From contig CANOGG010000065.1 in assembly GCA_947565485.1 (NCBI GenBank), positions 1-6,917 of the forward strand: a stretch of 6,917 nt of DNA. Direction: 5' to 3'. The notes below the pieces were generated by a model, which saw only the letters and a list, made by a program, of their open reading frames with translations, was not told the origin of the DNA and did not search any database. Shown piece after piece: positions 1 through 6,754 of the stretch (the first letter of the stretch is position 1; each line of letters opens with the position of its first letter). Position numbers and translations under genes: made by a program. The stretch comes from an uncultured Mycoplasma sp. Lineage in GTDB: Bacteria; Bacillota_I; Bacilli_A; RF39; UBA660.

Positions 1-48
1 TTGTTGTTTTCTTTTTGTCAATTTGTGACTTTTATTTTTGGAAAGTCC

Positions 49-1005
49 CTATACAGTATAAATCCATGAATTACTCTCACCAGTATTATCATCATAATCA
101 TAATAATGATATTTAAACTTTATAATAGTATTCTTAGGAATTATTTCATTTGTTATACTTCCCTCATTATTCCATTCCCTATATAAAGAACAATCCTCTA
201 TCAAAACATTATATTCTTCTCTATCAAATTCCCAAACAATTTCATCAACACTACTTAATAACCACCCACTCACTCCATTATATGTCACATATGCATATCC
301 ATAATTTACTAAATAATACTCATAATTAAGTTCAATATTCTTTGGAATATTTACATCTACAACCTCACTATCTTTTTGAGGTGTTTTCCTAAGACTACTA
401 ATATCTTTAAGTGTTTAAACTTTCTTACTATCTCTATTTACCCAAGCTACTTCTGGAGTTCCATCATGTACTACACCATTATAACTAACAAAAAGCCAAC
501 CACTTACTCCATTATAAGTCGTATAACCCCACATTGAACTATCTTCCCCATCGTTAACTTCTACTCTTAAAATAGTCCCTGCGGGAATTTTTTCTTTAGA
601 AACTTTATCATATAACTTTGATGGACCATTATACAAATATACATCTTCTCCAAAAACATAATATTCAACGGTTTTAGTCCACTCTTTTCTCTCAAAATCA
701 ATTTTTGTATCTGCAACCATCAAATCACTAATTTTAACATAATAATCAATATTTTCATAATATACTACTCCATACCATTCTTTATCGAAATAATATTCAA
801 ATTCAACCTTTAACTTTGTCCCTTTTTCTATCTTTTTAACTTCCACTAGTTTATCACTTTTATAGTCATAATTAAAAATAACCGCCTCTTCCCTTGCTAC
901 AATTACATCATAAGGATTTAAACTAGGCCCTCCACTATCTGCCTTAACTTTTAGGGGACTTATTCCAAGTACCAAAATCACTAATACTAAAACTACTTTT
1001 CTCAT
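49..1005 (-). pseudogene. Secreted SH3-repeat protein, second tandem copy, interrupted by in-frame TAA and truncated
   Basis: The first 196 codons (1005-415) encode a signal peptide (MRKVV then a hydrophobic stretch, probable cleavage after KVKA-D near residue 22) and two SH3-like repeats. Repeat 1 is about residues 32-95. Repeat 2 is about 115-172 and ends in YNGVSGWLF. A TAA at 417-415 then stops the frame, but the same frame stays open to position 49. That downstream part still aligns with the paralogue at 1012-3068: SLRKTPQKDSEVVDVNIPKN here matches GLRKEPLYNSEVIDINIPKN there, followed by VTYNGVSGWLL and a fourth repeat that breaks off after SWIYTV. The TAA most simply replaces a Leu codon (TTA), because the paralogue reads VLTVKNITGLRK at this site. 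Similarity is lost near positions 49-62, and the remaining repeats and C-terminal TM anchor are absent. The start is ATG 1005-1003, 6 bases after the upstream frame's stop. Likely a surface protein binding wall or another ligand; no catalytic motif is seen. Confidence 0.75.
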
Positions 1006-1016
1006 CTCTAATCAAT
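994..1016 (-). repeat. Start-region direct repeat, copy 2
   Basis: A 23-base stretch spanning the leader and first codons of the second SH3 gene (GATTAGAGATGAGAAAAGT in the middle) is identical to 3057-3079 at the first SH3 gene. It includes the ATG and MRKV codons, and similarity extends imperfectly further into the signal peptide. In this copy the repeat also supplies the TGA stop (1014-1012) of the upstream SH3 frame. It marks the junction of a tandem gene duplication. Confidence 0.8.
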
Positions 1017-3068
1017 CCTTCACATTCTTTTTCTTATTAATTAAAACAATTGTTACTAAAGCTGTTATCGATAGACATATTACCCCCAAAACATTAAATA
1101 TAATTATACTTTTTAAAGACATATTCTTAAAAATCGGTTTTTTTCTATCTATTGAAGGTATATTAACATCTACTATATCTAAAACTCTATCAAAAATCGT
1201 TTCATCAAAAGTATCCTCATTAATACTATCTAAAAATAAAAGTTTACTCTCATCACCATTAACCCAACCTACTTTATCATCATAATACACATACTTCCAA
1301 TCACTAACTTGATTATCAATATAATAATCATACTTTGAAATTAGTTCACTATCTCTATAAACAATTGTATCTTCAATTTCTGCCGAAAAACTAGGAAACT
1401 TGTATATTTTAAGGCCTTCACTATCAATAACTCTATACTTCTTTAAACTTTTTACTGCATACTCACCACTATTATAATCCATCCCTTTTCTCCTTGAAAT
1501 TCCACATAATTCCAAACTTTATTTTTAGCGTAATAATTACTCAAAATCTTAACTTCTGAATTTTTAGGTATTTCATTTATGACCTGAGAACTTTCCAAAG
1601 TCTGCTTATACATAATTTTATCATCATTTATATAATTTAAAATCTGACCTGAAACATCAGGCACCCCCTCTACCCTATTTATCCAACCGTTTTGACCATT
1701 AAAACTAACATAATACATATAATAAACTTTTTTATCCACTTGATAACTATACATATAAAGTATTTTTAGGATAGAACCAGTTGGCACAACCATCAGTGCA
1801 TCTTCCTGAATAATAGCTTCATCATACAACAAATAATCCTTCTCTGTCAAAAACCCATTTTGATTATAACCGTTATATTTTTTAGCCAGTTTTTTATTCT
1901 TAATCCATCCCTTTTTGCCATCATAAGAAATGTATAGCATATCTTTAGTTACAAAATCAACATAAATTTCTTCATTCTTTGATATGAAATCTATCCTATT
2001 ATTTTTATCAACACTCTGATAAACCTCTTCATCTTCTACTGTTAAACATTTCTCAGATAAATATCTAGCTAACTCTTCGCTCTTAAGCTTTATCCAATAA
2101 TTTGAATTATTGTAACTAACATAATACCAATTTATATCATTATTATCTCTAAAATAATATCTATAGTTTAATGCAGTATATCTATCCATTTTTAAATTTT
2201 GAACTTCACTATCTTCATTACCACCTTCTAAATAGAAAAAAGTATCATTTACTGTAACTAAAGTTTCCTCTCTTCTTTCCTTTACTGCCTGATTATCATC
2301 TAAGATAAGCCAACCTGATACATTTTGATAAGTTACATAAACATAATCATGTCCCTTAACTTCTCCAAAGTAATAACCACCAACTTCACCAAATGAATAA
2401 TAATTATAATCCAATAAAGTATTTTTAGGTATATTTATATCAATTACTTCACTATTATATAAAGGTTCTTTTCTCAAGCCAGTTATATTCTTAACTGTTA
2501 AAACTGAAATGCCTTCCTCCGAAATATTTGCAACTCCACTACTACCTTCATATATTGCATCTTCATTCTGAAATATATATATCCACCCACTAACTCCATT
2601 ATAAGATGTATAGCCCCAAACAGTACCATTTAATTCAACTTGCAAAACAGTCCCCACTGGAATTTTAGTATCACTTGCTTTATCATACATTTTAGAAGGA
2701 GCACTATATAAATACACATCATCACCATAAACATAATAATTCAGTTTCATTGTTGTATCATTTCTTTCAAATTCTACTTTTGTGCTTGTAAGTGTCAAAT
2801 CTCCAATTTTTATATAATAAGAATTATTTTTATCCACTTTTACGAATCCATACCATGCATTATTAATATAATTCTCCCAACTTATATGCACTTTAGTTCC
2901 CTTAGGTAATAATCCAACTTCATTTCCAGGTTTTATAATCTCTGCACCTTTCTCATTCACCACAACTGCATCATATCCTTGAAAAGAAGGACTCGCAACA
3001 TCTGCTAACACATTCATCGGCATAACACTCACCATCAAAATTACCAATCCTAAAATTACTTTTCTCAT
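1012..3068 (-). pseudogene. Membrane-anchored surface protein with about eight SH3-like repeats, split by one frameshift
   Basis: The main frame (3068-1452) has a signal peptide (residues 1-22, ending NVLA-D). Seven divergent bacterial SH3-like repeats follow at about residues 32-92, 111-165, 189-256, 270-329, 342-394, 404-467 and 477-531. Most share a pattern of vY/lY, then an IPkgt-like turn, then W-Y-V-x-Y-N-G-x-x-GW(I/L). After GEKGWI the frame drifts to a short false end, while a second frame (1515-1012) carries on with NSGEYAV, an eighth repeat ending KVGWVN, a linker, a TM helix (IIIFNVLGVICLSITALVTI) and the basic tail NKKKNVKD. Restoring one T near 1476 gives GWIYNSGEYAV and a continuous protein of about 685 residues. 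There is no LPXTG motif, so anchoring is by the C-terminal helix, with the repeats outside the cell. SH3b-type domains often bind wall peptides or ligands; the ligand here is unknown. It lies 17 bases after the 118-residue membrane gene, so it is probably co-transcribed. Confidence 0.8.
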
Positions 3069-3079
3069 CTCTAATCAAT
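3057..3079 (-). repeat. Start-region direct repeat, copy 1
   Basis: This is identical over 23 bases to 994-1016. It covers the 11 bases before the ATG and the first codons of the eight-repeat SH3 gene. An AAAAGGA Shine-Dalgarno-like run lies just upstream, 11 bases from the ATG, and an AAGGA occupies the equivalent place in the other copy. The TGA inside the repeat is not used as a stop in this copy, because the upstream gene already ended at 3086. Confidence 0.8.
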
Positions 3080-3085
3080 TCCTTT

Positions 3086-3442
3086 TCAAAAAGCCATATT
3101 ATTTATCAACACTCCAAGACCCCACGATACTAAATTTAAAATTCCCGAAAGAACAAATGGCTTAATCTTACTAAACTCTAAATATTTCTTATAAATTAAA
3201 CCCTCAACTATAACCACTAAAACTTCTAAAACTAATAACACTCCATTTCTTAAAACCAAACCTCCAAATATATTAACCAAAAACGAACTAATAACCACGA
3301 CTGGGTTCGTTAAAACATTAACTAAAATAACATTCAAAATATCTTTTTTCTTACGAACACCAAGTATTAAAGATCCCAAAACTTCAATTACAACTGTTAC
3401 CACCAGCGAAAAACCAATATAAATAGGCAAATCATTCAACAT
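3086..3442 (-). CDS. Small four-TM membrane protein, function unknown
   Basis: 118 residues with four hydrophobic segments, at about residues 6-28, 35-60, 65-84 and 94-114. Each carries polar or charged residues inside the helix: E20 in TM1; N42 and the TNP motif (45-47) in TM2; E73 and E80 in TM3; N103 and S106 in TM4. A basic loop (RKKKD, 30-34) lies between TM1 and TM2, and YKKYLEF follows TM3. Buried acidic and Asn residues suggest a channel, a transporter-like role or an assembly partner, but I cannot assign a family. The ATG at 3442-3440 overlaps the end of the 47-residue frame by 11 bases, so translation is probably coupled; AGAAGAGAG upstream can serve as ribosome binding site. The gene is intact although the larger genes on both sides are broken. 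Confidence 0.8.
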   Translation of the reverse strand: MLNDLPIYIGFSLVVTVVIEVLGSLILGVRKKKDILNVILVNVLTNPVVVISSFLVNIFGGLVLRNGVLLVLEVLVVIVEGLIYKKYLEFSKIKPFVLSGILNLVSWGLGVLINNMAF

Positions 3443-3575
3443 TTTTCTTTAACTCTCTTCTAACCAAAACTATCGTCACTATAAATATTAACCCTAATAC
3501 TATCATAAGCGCCACTAGTGGTATCTTTTCTTTATGCACTATCATATAATTAAACACTATCTCTATATCTCTCAT
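3432..3575 (-). CDS. 47-residue single-TM membrane protein
   Basis: A short frame starting ATG at 3575-3573 and reading MRDIEIVFNYMIVHKEKIP, then one hydrophobic helix (about residues 18-38), then the basic tail RRELKKNVE and TGA at 3434-3432. A good Shine-Dalgarno (AAGAAAGGA, complement of 3584-3592) lies about 8 bases upstream. An in-frame TAA a few codons before the ATG fixes this start. It overlaps the 3' end of the MFS reading frame by 26 bases and the start of the four-TM gene by 11 bases, as expected for coupled genes in a tight operon. The predicted orientation is N-out/C-in by the positive-inside rule. Function is unknown. The helix plus basic tail resembles the C-terminal anchor of the SH3 protein, so origin as a detached anchor cannot be excluded. 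Confidence 0.6.
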   Translation of the reverse strand: MRDIEIVFNYMIVHKEKIPLVALMIVLGLIFIVTIVLVRRELKKNVE

Positions 3576-4654
3576 CCTTTTTATCCTTTCTTATAACAAC
3601 TCTTACTATTCCTAAACAAATCACCGATAACACGACAATCAAACCCGCATTATACCAAAAATTATTTATCTTCACTAAAAATATTGGAACCGTCCTAAAA
3701 ACAAACCTATTGTTGTAAGTCCAAAAGCAAGACCTGGTGTCTCCTTCAAAACTGAAACTAAAACCCCCAAGGTAATTGCCATTGTCATACTAAACATCAT
3801 CACTCCAATAAGCGATATAAACATATTATTATTACCCACTAACAAAAAAGGCAGTGCCAAAACTATACTTATAAAAGCAGTTTTTCTAAGACCTATCGCA
3901 TCAGCCATTATTCCCCCAAGTGCCTTACCTAAACCCATTGCAAAATATAAAAGTATTGTCTGAAAAATAGTCTTATTCCACGAAGTTGGAATAACATAAC
4001 CCATATACCCCCGAACAACAACCACGACCACTGTTAAAATAACTACTAATCCTGGCGCTATCTCCAAACTATGATAATTAAAATTTTTACAAGCATTATC
4101 ATAATTCTTAATTTTATTCTTATAAGTCTCTGCCAAAACTATAAATGGTATCATCGTTAAACTAAGAACTATTAAAAATATTGAAACATATTTAAACTGC
4201 CCTATAATCTTTCCTAAAACCACTCCAAACGAACCCCCAGCCACAAATATCACACTATGACTTAAACTTCACTCTGATACCCTAAGTGTCGCTTCTGCCC
4301 CACTAACATGCAAAAAAGCATTGCCTAAACAAAGTATGACAATTCCTATATATTTACCTATTTGACCCATACTAAAAAATATCGCTAAAACCAATAAAAA
4401 GGTTCCCATCAGCCCGAAAGGAATTTTGGAAACTTATCACTTAAAAAACCAATCACCGCTTGTGGAACAAAAGCTAGTGCATCATACATAAGAAAAATCA
4501 TCCATAAAAAAGCAAAGTCTCCCCAAACACGTGCTAAAATCGCAAAACAAACTACTTCTGTCACAAAATGTACATAAAAATATAAATAACCCACTCCAAT
4601 ATTCTTTGGAGCAAGCACCCTTTTCCAACTCTTCATTCTTTTTTTAGCACCCAC
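3550..4654 (-). pseudogene. Major facilitator superfamily (MFS) transporter, broken by two frameshifts and one nonsense codon
   Basis: Three collinear pieces reconstruct a polytopic transporter of about 368 residues. Piece 1 (4654 to about 4424) holds the cytoplasmic N-terminus, TM1-TM2 and the loop GFLSDKFPKF, which is typical of the MFS TM2-3 loop. One missing base near 4422 then shifts the frame; restoring a T gives FPKFPFGLMGTFLLV. Piece 2 contains GNAFLHVSGAEATLRVSE, an in-frame TGA at 4271-4269 (by position probably a former GGA Gly), then IFVAGGSFGVVLGKIIG and most of the C-terminal half, including a second loop GGIMADAIGLRKTA. Another one-base loss near 3693 (restored GLFLGTVPIFLV) precedes the last TM and the tail RKDKKDERYRDSV, ending at TAA 3552-3550. 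The GNA-H-G and VAGGSFGV pattern recalls fosmidomycin-resistance-like MFS proteins, but substrate cannot be called. The start may be GTG 4654 or ATG 4636; neither has a strong ribosome binding site. The upstream gene ends 11 bases earlier. Confidence 0.85.
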
Positions 4655-4665
4655 TCTTTATTTTT

Positions 4666-5436
4666 TTAAACATTTAAACTTGGTTCAACATGATTAAGTA
4701 TGGCCTTCACGTTTTTCTCTACAGCCATCATATCATATTTTAACGCACTATCCCCTTCCATCGCACTTCTTCTAATCACAAAATCTAAAAAATCCAAATC
4801 ACTAGCTTTATCTAACGTATAATTACTCTTTAAAAATGCTAAATACTCTGCTATAAGGACACTAACCATTCCATTATAAGTATTCGCTGTATTATCATCA
4901 TTAACAATCCCGAGCCCATGAATAGTCGCAATAAAAGGGTTAACTTTCTCTAACAAATCTCTCAATATAAAATTATTATTACAATAATTTACAAACGGCA
5001 TTACATCTTTAGTCTCATAAAATCTTATAACTATTCCTTCATTAGTCGCCCTCAAATGAAACTTAACCGTCGCTTTAATATTATTCCTCACTAAATATAA
5101 AAATATCGTCTTAAGTGCACTAATTAAATATTCATACTTAACCGGAAAATAAACTTTCACAGCTTCTTTATACTCAGCCTTTTTATCTGTATAAAACCCT
5201 ATATAATGCGTTGTATTCTCGTTCTTTCCCTTACTCTTCACTTCATACTTAACTAATGAATTAGCTAAATTATTCACAAAATCTTGATAAAACTTCTCTA
5301 TTTCTTTATGTAACGTGTTATTACTATTTACTCCCACAAACTTAAGTTTCTGATATATCTCCTCACTCGTAAACTCTTTATCATTATGCACCATTTCACT
5401 AGCTAGTTCCCTCAAAAATTCTGTTATACTCACCAT
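4666..5436 (-). CDS. Conserved-looking soluble protein of unknown function (256 aa), first gene of the second unit
   Basis: An intact frame with no signal peptide or TM segment, so probably cytoplasmic. Residues 1-60 look helical and charged (ITEFLRELASEMV, EEIYQKL, EKFYQDFVNNL). Residues 92-142 look alpha/beta: KVYFPVKYEYL, then a helix, VKFHLRATNEG and IVIRFY. Next come FVNYCNNN (148-155) and NPFIATIHGLGIVNDD (166-181), then NTYNGMV and a helical C-terminus. The order KVYFPV, KF, R-x(n)-VIRFY, NPF and YN faintly recalls HopA1-like effector domains and related uncharacterised proteins of gut Bacillota. I hold this only as a weak recollection. The start at ATG 5436-5434 is backed by a GAGGAAGG site and a clear promoter. 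The MFS pseudogene follows after 11 bases with no terminator between them, so the protein may regulate or partner the membrane/surface genes downstream. Confidence 0.75.
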   Translation of the reverse strand: MVSITEFLRELASEMVHNDKEFTSEEIYQKLKFVGVNSNNTLHKEIEKFYQDFVNNLANSLVKYEVKSKGKNENTTHYIGFYTDKKAEYKEAVKVYFPVKYEYLISALKTIFLYLVRNNIKATVKFHLRATNEGIVIRFYETKDVMPFVNYCNNNFILRDLLEKVNPFIATIHGLGIVNDDNTANTYNGMVSVLIAEYLAFLKSNYTLDKASDLDFLDFVIRRSAMEGDSALKYDMMAVEKNVKAILNHVEPSLNV

Positions 5437-5445
5437 ACCTCAAAT

Positions 5446-5453
5446 CCTTCCTC
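5446..5453 (-). promoter_or_regulatory. Ribosome binding site of the 256-aa gene
   Basis: GAGGAAGG on the minus strand, 9 bases before the ATG at 5436-5434. A second GAGG lies too close to the ATG to be useful. This strong site fixes the start of the first gene of the unit. Confidence 0.75.
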
Positions 5454-5491
5454 TTAAAAACATTTCCCAGTCTTTTCTACTTTACAATACA

Positions 5492-5520
5492 ATTATATAA
5501 TATTTACACTAAATTGTACA
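5492..5520 (-). promoter_or_regulatory. Sigma-A-type promoter for the second transcription unit
   Basis: On the minus strand, a perfect -10 TATAAT (5497-5492) lies 17 bases after a -35-like TGTACA (5520-5515, 4 of 6 matches to TTGACA). Expected initiation is near 5480-5487, giving a leader of roughly 45-50 bases before the ATG. The promoter starts right after the terminator of the ftsX/M23 unit, so the two units appear to be transcribed separately. I see no clear operator. Confidence 0.7.
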
Positions 5521-5562
5521 TAGAAAAAGAAAAAAATCCTTCCTGTCACCTGAAAAGATTTT
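5521..5562 (-). terminator. Intrinsic terminator of the ftsX-M23 unit
   Basis: On the minus strand, AAAATCTTTTC pairs with GGAAGGATTTT around the 8-base loop AGGTGACA: an 11-bp stem (5562-5552 with 5543-5533) with two G-U pairs. A T-rich tail, TTTTTTTC followed by TTTTT, comes next. The hairpin begins 7 bases after the peptidase TAA (5572-5570). Confidence 0.85.
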
Positions 5563-5569
5563 CTTACAC

Positions 5570-6754
5570 TTATTTTCTATAATAATCTGTTCGCGATGTA
5601 AATCTATACCCATACTTATTATTAAATCCTGGTGGTACAATTACACTCGAATTAGGCACACTAGTTCCTCCAAACCAGCCTTTAGCAACTCCGAAATGAA
5701 GATGGGCCCCTGTTGTACAGCTATCATATCCCCCATGTGATTTTGAAGTCGAATAACCTCCAACTGTTCCAATCACATCATTTTGTGTTACCACTTGTCC
5801 CACTTTCACATTTACAGAAAGTAAATGGTAATAGAATGTCGTATACTTAACACCACCAACTGTAACATTTATGTACACTCTATTTCCTCCACAAGAACTT
5901 TTTCTTACAATACCTGCTACTTGACCTGCCGCCGCTGCATATATCTTTGTTCCCTCACTATTACCCCCAATGTCTATACCGCTATGAAAACTATACTTAG
6001 CCCCTGTTACAGGATGTGTTCTATACCCTTCTGGACTTGTAACCGACCCCTTAACTAAAGGTTTAAGCCACCCTCCATTAACTGGTACCTTTGAACAATC
6101 ACTAAGCTTAACTGAATCATCAGTCTTTCCAATCGTCTCTTTACATATCTTCACGTTAGCATCCAAATTTTCTTTCGCAATCTTTACCTGTTCTATCGTT
6201 GCCTGATAACTTGCTATCTTCGACTCCAAATTCTTCTGTTTTTGTTCCAACTCCACTTTCAATTGTTCATTTAACTTTATTTCTTTCTGTAACCCCTCAA
6301 TAGTCTTATTAATATAATCAGAAACCTGTTGTACCGCCTCTAATCTCATGATAAGCTCAGTCATACTAGAAGCCCCAGTAACATACTCCACATATGCATT
6401 CTCATTTTGCATCTGTTGCATATACTGCAATACTTTCTCAGTCTCAAGCTTTAGTGACTCTATATTCTCATTTGACTCATTAATCTTAACCTGAGCTTCA
6501 TCAAACTGGTCTTCTGCCTCATGTATCTTATCATTCGCATCTCTAATCGCTGCCTCTTTCGCTGCAATCTCATTTTTCGCCGCCTGTGTTTTATTATCAT
6601 TTTCCCTCTTTTTAGCAAGCAAATTCTCATAAGTTCTCCTAAGGTCTCCGAGAGTCTCATTATCCGCCGCATAAACACTAAAAGGCATCAATAAAATACC
6701 CACTAAAACAAGTATTACTAAACACTTTCCAATTCTAACATTTCTCTTCATCAT
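5570..6754 (-). CDS. Secreted coiled-coil M23 endopeptidase, predicted FtsEX-regulated peptidoglycan hydrolase
   Basis: 394 residues. A signal peptide (residues 1-29, basic MMKRNVRIGK, hydrophobic core, ending VYAA) is followed by a long Lys/Glu/Gln-rich coiled coil (about 33-210). The coiled coil contains a hinge-like segment YVTGASSMTELIMRLEAV (124-141), as in the helical domains of PcsB/EnvC/CwlO-type proteins. The M23 (LytM) domain spans about 228-375. Its zinc ligands H257 and D261 (HSGID) and H353, and catalytic histidines H310 (YYHLL) and H351 (HLHF), are all present, so it should be active, unlike EnvC, whose LytM domain is degenerate and only activates amidases. C288 (SSCGG) and C346 (YDSCTTG) may form a disulfide. 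It probably cleaves cross-link peptides during division or elongation, gated by FtsEX in the membrane. Its ATG overlaps the ftsX TGA (ATGA), with AAGGAAG upstream. A second ATG follows directly (6751-6749). Confidence 0.92.
   Translation of the reverse strand: MMKRNVRIGKCLVILVLVGILLMPFSVYAADNETLGDLRRTYENLLAKKRENDNKTQAAKNEIAAKEAAIRDANDKIHEAEDQFDEAQVKINESNENIESLKLETEKVLQYMQQMQNENAYVEYVTGASSMTELIMRLEAVQQVSDYINKTIEGLQKEIKLNEQLKVELEQKQKNLESKIASYQATIEQVKIAKENLDANVKICKETIGKTDDSVKLSDCSKVPVNGGWLKPLVKGSVTSPEGYRTHPVTGAKYSFHSGIDIGGNSEGTKIYAAAAGQVAGIVRKSSCGGNRVYINVTVGGVKYTTFYYHLLSVNVKVGQVVTQNDVIGTVGGYSTSKSHGGYDSCTTGAHLHFGVAKGWFGGTSVPNSSVIVPPGFNNKYGYRFTSRTDYYRK

Noticed and set aside
12..40. Possible terminator at the left edge (GTCA/TGAC inverted repeat)
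   Set aside because: The stem is only 4 bp with a 5-base loop and has no T tract on the minus strand.
1470..1485. Programmed ribosomal frameshift in the SH3 gene
   Set aside because: No slippery heptamer of the usual X-XXY-YYZ or A-AAA-AAG kind and no evident downstream structure; a single missing T explains the site more simply.
4269..4271. Alternative genetic code (TGA as Trp or Gly) to explain the in-frame TGA in the MFS gene
   Set aside because: TGA ends ftsX exactly at the ATGA overlap and also ends the 47-aa, 118-aa and SH3 frames at sensible places. Trp is encoded by TGG throughout. The same gene also has two frameshifts that recoding would not fix.
5825..6058. 77-codon plus-strand open frame
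   Set aside because: It lies wholly antisense within the M23 domain, is Cys/Thr-rich without domain logic and has no convincing ribosome binding site; a shadow of the real gene.
6460..6678. 72-codon minus-strand frame rich in Arg and Met
   Set aside because: It is an out-of-frame reading of the coiled-coil region of the M23 gene; its Arg/Met bias follows from Lys/Glu-rich codons read in another frame.
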